33,572 bases of DNA from Chryseobacterium gleum (GTDB taxonomy: Bacteria; Bacteroidota; Bacteroidia; Flavobacteriales_D; UBA2798): assembly GCA_945865695.1 (NCBI GenBank), contig CAMBFX010000013.1, forward strand, positions 1 through 33,572, in the 5' to 3' direction. The notes beneath the pieces are model-generated. The model saw only the letters and a program-made list of their open reading frames with translations, was not told the DNA's origin and did not search any database. A program made the position numbers and the translations under genes. Below, in pieces: positions 7,000 to 14,904 of the stretch. Within the stretch, counting starts at the first letter, position 1; every line of letters begins with the position of its first letter.

Positions 7000-8055
7000 T
7001 TATAGTTCTGCATTCATAGGTAATCTTATTAGAGCTACCACTCTTTGGTTCTCATTTTGGATATTAAACGAAGCTTTTTTTCCAAATAATAATTCTAATC
7101 TTTGAACGGTATTATTTATTCCGATTCCTGTTGAATTTTCATTATTACCGGTATAAAAACCTGAATTCATAATGCGAATCAAAAGCATATCACCATCAGG
7201 ACGAATTTCTATTTCTAAATTACCACCACTAGTTAACTTTGAAATTCCATGTTTAATAGCATTCTCCACCAAAGTTTGAACCATCAATGGCGGAATTAAA
7301 CAAGGGTAACTGGCTTGATCAACATTGTAAATAACACGCAGTCTTTCTTCGTATCGAATTCCTTCCAATTTAAGATAATCATTAATCACATGTAATTCAT
7401 CTTCTACTGTAACTAATCTTTTTCTACCCATCAATAAAGTACTTCTCAAAATATTAGAAAGTTTGGTCACCGCTTCTTTTGCCAAACCAGGATTTTCATC
7501 AATTAATGCACGAATACTATTCATACTATTAAACATGAAGTGAGGATTAAGCTGTGATTTTAAATTATTCAATTCGATTTCACTTTTCATTGCTTCCCAA
7601 CGAAGATTTTTAATTTCTTCATTACGCGACTTTTCGAAAAAATGGGTGGCATAGTAAATGATTGTCCAAAAAGTAAAAATGATAAACCATGAAACCCAAA
7701 TTCCAACTCCATCCGCAGTTGATAAACCTTTTTCAAAAACATCTGAATCGGCAATCAATAATTCGCTAAAAAGAATTTGAATGGCAGCCATTAAGATGGC
7801 ACTAATGGGAACAGTAATCAACATTCTAGGAATGGCTTGACCAATGGTTAAAGCCAGCCAACCATTTTTAACGATAACCAACCTAATTAAATGAGAAACT
7901 ACAATACCCGTAGCAAAAATGGCAAATAACAATCGACTTACCTCTGAAGTTAACTTATCATCTAAATAACTATTTAAGCCAACCAGAAAAATATAGAATG
8001 ACCACCCCAAAACCTGAGCTAACCAATAAACATAACGTATGGGTTTACGAATCAT
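7000..8055 (-). CDS. LytS-like sensor histidine kinase (His_kinase family)
   Basis: A 351-aa inner-membrane kinase with four predicted membrane segments (about 12-30, 42-62, 76-98, 117-140) and no large extracellular sensor domain. A short coiled coil leads to the His_kinase-type motif LKSQLNPHFMFNSMNS with H172 as phosphoacceptor. The ATP-binding part has the N-box LVENAIKHG and the G-box STGIGINNTVQRLELLFG. It pairs with the LytTR regulator encoded directly downstream. The signal is unknown; the compact membrane part suggests sensing within the membrane. It is divergent from the ACP phosphodiesterase-like gene. Confidence 0.95.
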   Translation of the reverse strand: MIRKPIRYVYWLAQVLGWSFYIFLVGLNSYLDDKLTSEVSRLLFAIFATGIVVSHLIRLVIVKNGWLALTIGQAIPRMLITVPISAILMAAIQILFSELLIADSDVFEKGLSTADGVGIWVSWFIIFTFWTIIYYATHFFEKSRNEEIKNLRWEAMKSEIELNNLKSQLNPHFMFNSMNSIRALIDENPGLAKEAVTKLSNILRSTLLMGRKRLVTVEDELHVINDYLKLEGIRYEERLRVIYNVDQASYPCLIPPLMVQTLVENAIKHGISKLTSGGNLEIEIRPDGDMLLIRIMNSGFYTGNNENSTGIGINNTVQRLELLFGKKASFNIQNENQRVVALIRLPMNAEL

Positions 8056-8061
8056 TTTAAC

Positions 8062-8069
8062 TATTTTTG
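8062..8069 (+). promoter_or_regulatory. Possible -7 element for the ACP phosphodiesterase/Smr pair
   Basis: TATTTTTG matches TAnnTTTG and lies in the 84-bp divergent gap, about 70 bases before the ATG at 8140. No clear -33 partner is visible. Confidence 0.3.
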
Positions 8070-8139
8070 ATAAATTTAATTTTAAACGGCTTACCGGAAA
8101 AATAAAATTACACCAAAGGCAAATAAAACCTAAGAATAA

Positions 8140-8736
8140 ATGAATTTTCTAGCTCATGCTATGCTTTCGGGAGGTGATGAAGAGGTGATTACCGGTAATT
8201 TCATTGCCGATTGTGTGAAAGGCAAAGCATGGGAAAATTATCCTACGCGAATAAAAACTGGAATTCTATTACATCGATCTATTGATGAGTTTACTGATTC
8301 ACATGAAGTAAATCGTGATTCTTCGCGATTGCTTCAGCCCTATTTTGGAAAATACAGTTCGGTGGTAACCGATGTGATGAATGATCATTTATTGGCCATC
8401 GAATGGAATAAATTTTACCATCTTTCATTGGAGAAATTTATTAATTTCACCTATCAATCTATTCTGAAGAACGAAAAAATACTTCCTGATAAATCAAAAA
8501 TGATGTTGCCATACATGATACAACAAGACTGGTTAGGCTCATATATTCATCTCGAAGGAATTGCAGATGTTTTAAAAAGAATGTCGAAACGAACTCCATT
8601 TGAATCAGGAATGGAAAAATCATTGCAACCCCTAGCTGAACATTTCGAAATCTTACAGAAAAATTTTCAACTCTTTTTTCCTGAATTAATCATTCATTCG
8701 CAAAAAAAATTAACCATTTTATCAAAACATGAGTAA
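8140..8736 (+). CDS. Acyl carrier protein phosphodiesterase-like protein (AcpH/DUF479)
   Basis: A 198-aa protein. The start MNFLAHAMLSGGDEEVITGNFIADCVKG and the following LLHRSIDEFTDSH match the AcpH family, HD-like hydrolases that remove phosphopantetheine from holo-ACP in E. coli. The conserved His/Asp residues in H-R-x-I-D-x-F-T-D and the later VMNDHLLAIEW are present. In Bacteroidota this activity has to my knowledge mostly been assumed from similarity. It overlaps the next gene, an Smr-domain protein, by 8 bases, so the two are likely translated together. Confidence 0.9.
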   Translation: MNFLAHAMLSGGDEEVITGNFIADCVKGKAWENYPTRIKTGILLHRSIDEFTDSHEVNRDSSRLLQPYFGKYSSVVTDVMNDHLLAIEWNKFYHLSLEKFINFTYQSILKNEKILPDKSKMMLPYMIQQDWLGSYIHLEGIADVLKRMSKRTPFESGMEKSLQPLAEHFEILQKNFQLFFPELIIHSQKKLTILSKHE

Positions 8737-8977
8737 AATTACTATTGACCTGCACGAAAGTTATAATAAATCAAAAGACCTTGAATACTTATTAACTTCA
8801 TCGTTTCAAGAAGCTTTTGACCGCAAAGTTGATTATCTAGAAATAATACATGGCAAAGGCACTGGTCAATTAAAGAAAAGAGTGGATCGTTTTTTACAAC
8901 TCTCGGAAAATAAGTCTCGTTACAAAAGAGTGAAACATGACTCCAAGAATTTTGGTAGGCTTTTTGTGTACTTCTAA
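8729..8977 (+). CDS. Small stand-alone Smr-domain protein
   Basis: An 82-aa protein consisting of an Smr (small MutS-related) domain: the N-terminal strand TIDLHESYNKSKD with the conserved D-L-H, the core motif EIIHGKGTGQLKKRV, and a closing strand FGRLFVYF. Smr domains are known as nicking or RNA-cleaving nucleases in MutS2 and related proteins. Here the domain is alone and slightly short, so the specific role is unknown. It overlaps the upstream AcpH-like gene by 8 bases. Confidence 0.9.
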   Translation: MSKITIDLHESYNKSKDLEYLLTSSFQEAFDRKVDYLEIIHGKGTGQLKKRVDRFLQLSENKSRYKRVKHDSKNFGRLFVYF

Positions 8978-9017
8978 AATAGTTCGTCGAATTTTTTATA
9001 AATTCATCCAACTTTAT

Positions 9018-9047
9018 TTTGGTTTTAACGTGAATAGTTTAATTTTG
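9018..9047 (+). promoter_or_regulatory. Bacteroidota promoter (-33 TTTG, -7 TAATTTTG)
   Basis: TTTG at 9018-9021 and TAATTTTG at 9040-9047 are separated by 18 bases, close to the usual spacing of about 19. The start codon at 9068 follows 20 bases later. This is the best complete promoter match found in the window. Confidence 0.65.
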
Positions 9048-9067
9048 AAAAAAAATTAGGAATAGAA

Positions 9068-9868
9068 ATGATAAAGCAACTACTTTCAATCGTATTAGTA
9101 GGGATGACTGCAACCGTTTGGGCAACCAACGATCAGGCTGATGTGTTGACCATCGAAGGCCAATATCAGAGTAAAAATTTATTTATTTCAAACTCGATTG
9201 CTTCAAATGGTGTTGGATTTTGTGTCTATGAAGTTAGAGTTAACGGAGAGGTAACAACCGATGCTATTAGTTCAAGCGCATTTGAAATTGATTTAGAACA
9301 ATACCGTTTCAAAATGGGAGACGAGTTAATTGTTCAGATTGTGCATAAAAAAGGATGTCAACCAAAAGTTTTAAATCCTACTTCTTTATCACCACAAGCT
9401 ACGTTTAAAACAAAAGAAATTACATTAGATGAAACTGGTTTAATTTCATGGACCACAACAGGTGAAGTAGGTTCATTAGCATTTATTGTTGAACAATATA
9501 AGTGGAACAAATGGGTGAAAATTGGAGAAGTGAAAGGGGAAGGAACAAGTAGAGAAAACGATTACAGTTTTAAAATGTTGTTGACTTCAGGTAAAAATAA
9601 AGTTAGAGTAAAACAAGTTGGAAATTCTGGCAAAGAATTGTATTCACCAGCTGCTGAAATTATGAGTAACGAATTAAAACCTACGATGAGTTTTGATAAG
9701 AAAGCCAAAGCAGTTAAATTTTCAGCTCAAACTAACTATGAAATTTATGATAAATACGGTCAGCTTTGCAAAAAAGGATTTGGTGACAAAGTTGATATGG
9801 CTTCTCTTAAAAAAGAAACCTACTTCTTAAATTACGATAACACTTTTGAAGAAGTGAGCACGAAATAA
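9068..9868 (+). CDS. Conserved secreted protein of unknown function
   Basis: A 266-aa protein with a cleavable signal peptide (about 1-19, ending V-W-A). The mature part looks all-beta. An N-terminal segment holds IEGQYQSKNLFISNS and GVGFCVYEVRVNGEVTTD, with C52 and a second Cys at about 97 (HKKGCQPK) that could form a disulfide. A fibronectin-like stretch LISWTTTGEVGSLAFIVEQ follows. The C-terminal EIYDKYGQLCKKGFG and YFLNYDN resemble a T9SS-type sorting tail in style but are not a confident match. It is a single-gene unit with its own promoter and a hairpin terminator. Similar Bacteroidota proteins are uncharacterised as far as I recall. Confidence 0.87.
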   Translation: MIKQLLSIVLVGMTATVWATNDQADVLTIEGQYQSKNLFISNSIASNGVGFCVYEVRVNGEVTTDAISSSAFEIDLEQYRFKMGDELIVQIVHKKGCQPKVLNPTSLSPQATFKTKEITLDETGLISWTTTGEVGSLAFIVEQYKWNKWVKIGEVKGEGTSRENDYSFKMLLTSGKNKVRVKQVGNSGKELYSPAAEIMSNELKPTMSFDKKAKAVKFSAQTNYEIYDKYGQLCKKGFGDKVDMASLKKETYFLNYDNTFEEVSTK

Positions 9869-9886
9869 AAAAAGAATTCATCTTTG

Positions 9887-9918
9887 AAAAAGGCAGACTA
9901 AACGTTATGCCTTTTTTT
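9887..9918 (+). terminator. Intrinsic terminator after the secreted protein gene
   Basis: The stem AAAAAGGCA (9887-9895) pairs with TGCCTTTTT (9908-9916) around a 12-nt loop and is followed by more T residues. It lies 18 bases past the stop at 9868. Confidence 0.75.
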
Positions 9919-10004
9919 ATTCAATTTATTTTTTGAAACCGATGTATATCTCCGTTAAGCCAACTAATTCAAAGTTCTCATAAGTCAAACCAAAACCCCT
10001 GCTT

Positions 10005-10184
10005 ATGAAAAAGAAACAACTACTCTATCTCATTTCCTGGTTAAAAATTAATTTAATGGAATCTGAAGGAATTATTAAACAATCAAAAATCACCCATAAC
10101 TATGATCGTGCTAATCAATGTGAGGGAATGCGAAATGCCTATTTGAATTGTTTAAGGAGAATTAATCGAAATCAGTTTGCTTAG
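10005..10184 (+). CDS. Possible small protein, 59 aa
   Basis: A short frame reads MKKKQLLYLISWLKINLMES, continues with a polar middle, and ends NAYLNCLRRINRNQFA before TAG. It is basic, contains two Cys and has a weakly hydrophobic N-terminal stretch. It fills the gap between a terminator on its left and the terminator of the peroxiredoxin gene on its right. No promoter or ribosome-binding site is clear, and no family is recognised. It could be a chance frame. Confidence 0.3.
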   Translation: MKKKQLLYLISWLKINLMESEGIIKQSKITHNYDRANQCEGMRNAYLNCLRRINRNQFA

Positions 10185-10204
10185 TTTTTCCAACCGGAAA
10201 AGCC

Positions 10205-10240
10205 TAAAAAAAGAAAACCCCGTTCTTTCGAACGAGGTTT
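10205..10240 (-). terminator. Intrinsic terminator of the peroxiredoxin gene
   Basis: On the - strand, AAACCTCGTTC (10240-10230) pairs with GAACGGGGTTT (10225-10215), with a GAAA loop and one G-U wobble, followed by TTCTTTTTTT. It lies 20 bases after the stop of the peroxiredoxin gene. Confidence 0.8.
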
Positions 10241-10259
10241 AACCATTATTTTATTATTA

Positions 10260-10889
10260 TTAGTGTTTAGCTAAATAGGTAGCCACTCCGTCGTGTGTAT
10301 CTTTCAAGCCTTCATCACCTTTGTGCCAATCAGCAGGACAAACTTCACCATTATCTTCAAAGAATTGTAAAGCATCAACCATTCTAATTGCCTCATCAAC
10401 ATTTCTACCTAGAGGGAAGAAATTAACTAATTGATGCATAACAATACCACGCTTGTCAATTAAGAACAATCCACGGTAAGCAATCATTGAACCTGAAGCA
10501 ACTAAATTGCCATCTTCATCATAATCATATTCTCCAGAAAGAACACCATATGCATCAGAAATAGTTTTTGAAGTATCTGCAACGATTGGATATTTAACTC
10601 CTTTGATTCCTCCAGCATTTTTTTCCATTTGCAACCATCCCCAATGAGATTCTTCGGTATCTGTAGAGCAAGCTACAACAGCCACATTACGCTTTTCAAA
10701 TTCAGCAATTTTCGCTTGAAATGCGTGTAATTCAGTAGGACAAACGAATGTAAAATCCTTTGGATAGAAAAAGAAAATTACATGGTTTTTACCTAAATAT
10801 TGGTCGAGTGAAAAATCAACCACATTTAAACCATCCACCACTGCTTTTGCATTGAAAGAAGGCGCTTTTTTACCAACTAATACTGACAT
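10260..10889 (-). CDS. 2-Cys peroxiredoxin (AhpC/Prx1 type)
   Basis: A 209-aa thiol peroxidase reducing hydrogen peroxide and organic hydroperoxides. The peroxidatic Cys is C50 in DFTFVCPTE, with T47 in the P-x-x-x-T/S-x-x-C context. The resolving Cys is C184 in GEVCPADWHKG. R139 in the middle of the protein and length fit the typical 2-Cys AhpC/Prx1 class. No ahpF is adjacent, so the reducing partner (thioredoxin or AhpF) must be elsewhere. It is monocistronic: a clear terminator follows, and a candidate -7 element lies about 93 bases upstream. Oxidative-stress control is expected, but no OxyR-type site was identified. Confidence 0.96.
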   Translation of the reverse strand: MSVLVGKKAPSFNAKAVVDGLNVVDFSLDQYLGKNHVIFFFYPKDFTFVCPTELHAFQAKIAEFEKRNVAVVACSTDTEESHWGWLQMEKNAGGIKGVKYPIVADTSKTISDAYGVLSGEYDYDEDGNLVASGSMIAYRGLFLIDKRGIVMHQLVNFFPLGRNVDEAIRMVDALQFFEDNGEVCPADWHKGDEGLKDTHDGVATYLAKH

Positions 10890-10981
10890 AATTTTTTGTT
10901 TTTATTGTTATTTTTTATTTAATAGACGTTTTCGATAGATTAATATTTCATATTAAAGATGAAAAATCAATATCAATGTCA

Positions 10982-10989
10982 CAAATGTA
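10982..10989 (-). promoter_or_regulatory. Possible -7 element for the peroxiredoxin gene
   Basis: On the - strand TACATTTG matches TAnnTTTG. It implies a leader of roughly 90 bases before the ATG at 10889. A properly spaced -33 was not found. Confidence 0.35.
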
Positions 10990-11091
10990 AGCAGTAATCA
11001 AATGCTTCACCCTATTTGACCGTTAATTTGTTTAAAGAATTGTTATTTCTTAATCCAAAACAAGTCAGGAAACCTCTAATTTCGCTTCACT

Positions 11092-11640
11092 ATGATTCAA
11101 CACAAAATCTTTATCTTGATTCTCCCTGTTTTTTTTGGAATCAATTGTTTTTCACAAGAAAAAATTAAGATCCGTATTAACGATTCAACTTTTTTTGAAC
11201 ATGAAGTAATCATTACTAAAAATGATACAATTAATGGTAAAAAAATTGCTGTTTATGCTTCAGATACATCTGTTATTGCCTATCAGAAAAGTTATTATGA
11301 AGGATATCAAACCGGTTTCTATAAAATTTATTTTCCTAGTGGTAAGCTAATGGAAACAAGTGTTTACATGAAAGATAAAAAAAACGGAGAATATACTGCG
11401 TATGAAATCGATGGAAGTATTTTAGTTAAAGGAAAATATGTTAATGATGTTAAAACTGGATTTTGGGCTTATAAAAAATATAAAATTTATGGTAAATTCA
11501 AAGATGGTTTAAAGCATGGTAAATGGAAATGGGTACAGAGTGAAGGCGTTTTTTATGTTTATAAATTTGATAGAGGAAAATTGCTTTCAGTTTCTATAAA
11601 AACTGCGCCTGAATTTCCAGAATATTTATTGAAACCATAA
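11092..11640 (+). CDS. Secreted MORN-repeat-like protein
   Basis: A 182-aa protein with a signal peptide (about 1-22, ending F-S-Q). Residues about 60-150 contain tandem MORN_2-like units with the G-x-x-x-G-x-W/Y-x-x-Y rhythm: EGYQTGFYKIYFPSGK, KNGEYTAYEIDGS, VKTGFWAYKKYKIYG and LKHGKWKW. Such repeats form simple beta hairpins and are common in Bacteroidota periplasmic or surface proteins; the function is undefined. A TAATTTCG motif (11077-11084) close before the ATG could be its -7 element. It is followed 27 bases later by the substrate-binding protein gene, so the two may be co-transcribed. Confidence 0.85.
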   Translation: MIQHKIFILILPVFFGINCFSQEKIKIRINDSTFFEHEVIITKNDTINGKKIAVYASDTSVIAYQKSYYEGYQTGFYKIYFPSGKLMETSVYMKDKKNGEYTAYEIDGSILVKGKYVNDVKTGFWAYKKYKIYGKFKDGLKHGKWKWVQSEGVFYVYKFDRGKLLSVSIKTAPEFPEYLLKP

Positions 11641-11667
11641 TTAATTCTCATTTGTAAACATTCATTC

Positions 11668-13377
11668 ATGAAGCAAGAAATCATCATTTATACCCGTATT
11701 AGTTGGATGAAAAATATTTTTCATTTATTACTAGTATTCATTATTTTTTCTGTTGTTTCCTGTAATTCTGAAGAGAAAAAATCAGAAACCAAACACATGA
11801 TTTTTCACTATAACGAATCAGCTGGAATAAATCATTTGGATCCCGCACACGCTTCGCATTTTGAAGATGCGTGGTCATCTGGACATGTTTTTAATGGTTT
11901 GGTACAATTAAATCAGCAATTGAAAATTGAACCTTGCATTGCTAAAAAATGGACAATTAGTGAAGATCAACTAGAATATACTTTTATTTTACGTAATGAT
12001 GTTTACTTTCATGACCATTCGTTATTTCCTGATGGAAAAGGAAGAAAAGTAATTGCCATGGATTTTGTAAATAGTTTCTTTAGAATCATGGATCCCGAAG
12101 AAGCTTCGCCAGGAAGTTATGTTTTTAAAAATCTTAATAGAGAATTAAAAGGAATGGGAATTGTAGCAATAAATGATTCGACTCTTAAAATTTATTTGAA
12201 TGAACCACAAGTTTCTTTTATTCAACAACTCACTCTACCCTATTGCGCTGTTGTTCCTATAGAAATTGTAGAAAATTATGGTTCAGATTTTACTCGTCAT
12301 CCAGTTGGAACAGGTCCATTTACTTTTAAAAAATGGAAAGAAGGAGAACGAATTGTTTTATTAAAAAATCCAAATTATTTTGAGAAAGATGACAAAGGAA
12401 ATAAACTTCCCTATATTGACGCAATAAGTATAACCTTTATTCGAGATAAAGCAACAGAATTACACCAATTTCTAAAAGGTAGATTAGACATGATTTCAGG
12501 ATTACAACCTGCCAGTATGAACAAATTATTGAATAACGAAGGTGAGTTAAAAGATGAATTCAAAGAAGAAATATATCTGCAACGTGTTCCATGGTTGAAA
12601 ACAGATTACATTGGAATATTAGTAAATCCCGATAAAGAAATAGTTAAAAACAGTTTACTTCAAAACAGATTGGTTCGTCAAGCCATTAATTTCTCTATTA
12701 ATAGACGAGAAATTATTCGATTTTTAAGAAACGGAATTGGCACACCTGCCACGAGTGGATTTGCTCCGGTTGGTTTTCCGATTTCTGCCTCAGCTATAGT
12801 ACAAGGTTTTGATTATGATTTAAAAAAAGCAAAATCATTAATGGAAGAAGCTCGTTTATCATTTGGAGAATTATCAAATGAAGTTATTCTAACAACTGCA
12901 CCTGAATATCGCGAACTATGTGAATATCTTCAGCGCGCCTTGATAGAAATTGGATTAAATCCAAAAATAAATGTGGTAACAGCATCCGTTCAAAAACAAA
13001 TGATTGCTGTGTATGAAACCAATTTTTTCAGGAAATCATGGACAGCAGATTATCCCGATGCGATTAATTTTTATCAATTATTTTATTCGAAAAATAAATC
13101 TCCTAATGGGCCGAATTATACTCATTTTCAAAATCAATTATATGATGCCAATTTTGAGCAAGCCATGCAAGAAAATGACGAACAAAAATTAAAAGAATTA
13201 TATCGGAATATGGAAGAAATCATCTATGATGAAGCTCCTGTAATTCCTCTATTTTATGATGAAGTGATTCGTTATGTTAGAAAACATGTGACCGGTTTAG
13301 AAGCAAATGCGATGAATCAATTATCTTTAAAAAGAGTAAAGATTGATGTGAGTAAGCAAATGGAGAAAGCAAAATAA
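11668..13377 (+). CDS. ABC transporter substrate-binding lipoprotein, oligopeptide family (SBP_bac_5)
   Basis: A 569-aa DppA/OppA-type binding protein. Features are a lipobox S-V-V-S-C, the opening fold INHLDPAHASHFEDAW, the family signature around FVNSFFRIMDPEEASPGSYVFK, GTGPFTFKKWKEGERIVLLKNPNYF, and the RQAINFSINRREIIRF hinge. An internal Met 13 codons in (11707) begins MKNIFHLLLVFIIFSVVSC, a more typical lipoprotein leader, and may be the true start. It would capture peptides or related solutes at the membrane. No permease or ATPase is adjacent; a DppB-type permease lies about 17 kb away at 29966-31330 and could be a partner. Confidence 0.93.
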   Translation: MKQEIIIYTRISWMKNIFHLLLVFIIFSVVSCNSEEKKSETKHMIFHYNESAGINHLDPAHASHFEDAWSSGHVFNGLVQLNQQLKIEPCIAKKWTISEDQLEYTFILRNDVYFHDHSLFPDGKGRKVIAMDFVNSFFRIMDPEEASPGSYVFKNLNRELKGMGIVAINDSTLKIYLNEPQVSFIQQLTLPYCAVVPIEIVENYGSDFTRHPVGTGPFTFKKWKEGERIVLLKNPNYFEKDDKGNKLPYIDAISITFIRDKATELHQFLKGRLDMISGLQPASMNKLLNNEGELKDEFKEEIYLQRVPWLKTDYIGILVNPDKEIVKNSLLQNRLVRQAINFSINRREIIRFLRNGIGTPATSGFAPVGFPISASAIVQGFDYDLKKAKSLMEEARLSFGELSNEVILTTAPEYRELCEYLQRALIEIGLNPKINVVTASVQKQMIAVYETNFFRKSWTADYPDAINFYQLFYSKNKSPNGPNYTHFQNQLYDANFEQAMQENDEQKLKELYRNMEEIIYDEAPVIPLFYDEVIRYVRKHVTGLEANAMNQLSLKRVKIDVSKQMEKAK

Positions 13378-13434
13378 TTAGCCAATGAGCGAATTACTCC
13401 TTACAGTCGTGAGAAAGTTAGCCAATTAGCAAAT
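13378..13434. repeat. Short imperfect direct repeat
   Basis: TTAGCCAATGAGCGAAT (13378-13394) recurs as TTAGCCAATTAGCAAAT (13418-13434), 15 of 17 bases identical at a 40-bp spacing, in the gap between the binding protein and RidA genes. Similar simple repeats are scattered in Bacteroidota intergenic DNA; no function is apparent. Confidence 0.5.
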
Positions 13435-13454
13435 GAAAAGACACAGATGAAAAA

Positions 13455-13922
13455 ATGAAAAAAGTAATACTAGCCATTTTTATTATTTCCTGCTCGCAGA
13501 ATGTAGAAGTAAAAAAAGCAATTTCAGAAAACAAAAAAAATATGCAAAAGAAAATTATTGTAACAAAAAATGCACCGGCACCTATTGGTCCTTATAGCCA
13601 AGCAGTACTGGTAGGAAATACACTTTATGTGAGTGGAACCGTTTGTATTGACGCAGAAACGGGCGACATTGATACCAGTAGTAGAGAAAATGAAACCAAA
13701 AAAGTGATGGAAAATTTAGGTGCCATTTTAAAAGCCGCTGATATGGATTATTCCAACATCGTTAAAACATCTATTTTTTTGATGGATATGGATGATTTTG
13801 CAACGGTAAACAAAGTATATTCATCTTACTTTACCTCTGATTTTCCAGCTAGAGAAACCGTTCAGGTTTCGCGTTTACCAAAGGATGTAAATGTGGAGAT
13901 TTCGGTGATAGCGGTGAAATAG
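13455..13922 (+). CDS. RidA family protein with N-terminal lipoprotein-like leader
   Basis: A 155-aa protein. From residue 30 (MQKKIIVTKNAPAPIGPYSQ) it is a full RidA/YjgF domain, a trimeric deaminase for reactive enamine/imine intermediates. Conserved elements are GPYSQAV, LYVSGTV, and FPARETVQVSRLPKDVNVEISVIAV with the catalytic-pocket Arg and the following Glu. The first 29 residues, MKKVILAIFIISCSQN and a polar linker, look like a lipoprotein signal (lipobox I-I-S-C, C13). Either the protein is exported, or the true start is the internal ATG at 13542 giving a normal cytosolic 126-aa RidA. Sequence alone does not decide this. Confidence 0.93.
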   Translation: MKKVILAIFIISCSQNVEVKKAISENKKNMQKKIIVTKNAPAPIGPYSQAVLVGNTLYVSGTVCIDAETGDIDTSSRENETKKVMENLGAILKAADMDYSNIVKTSIFLMDMDDFATVNKVYSSYFTSDFPARETVQVSRLPKDVNVEISVIAVK

Positions 13923-13956
13923 AGTAAGAATTCAAAATTCAAAATTTAAGATTTAC

Positions 13957-14074
13957 CCTTCGATACGAATCTCGAAGACTCTTTTCTACTCCGGGTAAGT
14001 ACGCGGCTTAACTAAGTTAGATTTAACAAATGTCATACTGAGCAGGTTTTATTCTTATTAAACCGTATCGAAGG
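13957..14074. repeat. Interspersed inverted-repeat element
   Basis: CCTTCGATACG (13957-13967) is the exact reverse complement of CGTATCGAAGG (14064-14074). The interior has tgtcatactgagcaggtt, a phrase typical of a widespread family of short bacterial intergenic repeats (CTCAGTATGACA with TTCGA arms). It lies between the RidA and cyclophilin genes and is more GC-rich than the flanks. No coding capacity. Confidence 0.6.
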
Positions 14075-14117
14075 ATAAAATAAATTATTATTTTTACACC
14101 CAATAAAAAACAAAACC

Positions 14118-14558
14118 ATGTCAAAAAAAGCAATTATCCACACCGAAAAAGGTGATATGACTGTTGAATTCTATCATGCCGATGCGCCAAATACAGTAGC
14201 CAACTTTATTAAATTAATCGAAAGCGGTTACTATAACGGTTTAAGTTTTCATAGAGTAATTCCTGATTTTGTGATTCAAGGAGGTTGCCCAAATGGAATT
14301 GGAAATGGTGGACCAGGATATAAAATCGATTGCGAATTAACGGGTGGAAATCAATTTCATGATCGTGGTGTTTTGTCCATGGCACATGCAGGTAGAAATA
14401 CAGGTGGATCACAATTTTTTGTTTGCCATAGCCGCAAAAACACAGCACATTTAGATAGAGTTCATACTTGCTTTGGAAAAGTTATTGAAGGCTTGGATGT
14501 GATTGATGCCATTCGTCAGGGAGACAAGATGACGAAAGTGGAGATAGTTGAGGGGTAA
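14118..14558 (+). CDS. Cyclophilin-type peptidyl-prolyl cis-trans isomerase
   Basis: A 146-aa cytosolic enzyme (no signal peptide) that accelerates prolyl-bond isomerisation during folding. Active-site motifs are [13 protein letters not shown] (44-56, catalytic R46, F51, Q54), [21 protein letters not shown] (84-104) and [19 protein letters not shown] (111-129). In the last motif the usual HLDGKHTVFG is varied. Length is typical of small bacterial PpiB-like cyclophilins. It is preceded by the interspersed repeat and has no close partner gene, so it is likely a single-gene unit. Confidence 0.95.
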   Translation: MSKKAIIHTEKGDMTVEFYHADAPNTVANFIKLIESGYYNGLSFHRVIPDFVIQGGCPNGIGNGGPGYKIDCELTGGNQFHDRGVLSMAHAGRNTGGSQFFVCHSRKNTAHLDRVHTCFGKVIEGLDVIDAIRQGDKMTKVEIVEG

Positions 14559-14904
14559 GATTAATCCTAATTAAAAAAATATAAAATAAATTGGAGAAGA
14601 AAAACTCTTGATTTAGAATTATTAATTTTGAATTAAATCCACAACCCTTCTTTTAGATTTACCTAACCTGCTTTGCTTATTGGTATTTTTTGCCCATTTC
14701 GTAAAATTATCCATTTACTATACTAACTGTATTTTTCTATTGTTGGTAATTCATTGGAATTATCCATGTGAGAACTATGCGCACGAATAAATTGTTTTGA
14801 TTTTAATTTTTTTATAGAAAGTAACTGTTATGCAATGAAATTTATAAACTTAAATATAATAGAGGTAAAAATCTATGTTCTTTTATTTATGCTCAGTTAT
14901 CCAA
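14559..14904. other. Gene-free convergent intergenic region
   Basis: These 346 AT-rich bases lie between the ends of the cyclophilin gene (+) and the M48 peptidase gene (-). I see no convincing open frame, tRNA, strong hairpin terminator or repeat. A short AATTC/GAATT self-complementary segment near 14750 is too weak to call. Confidence 0.6.
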
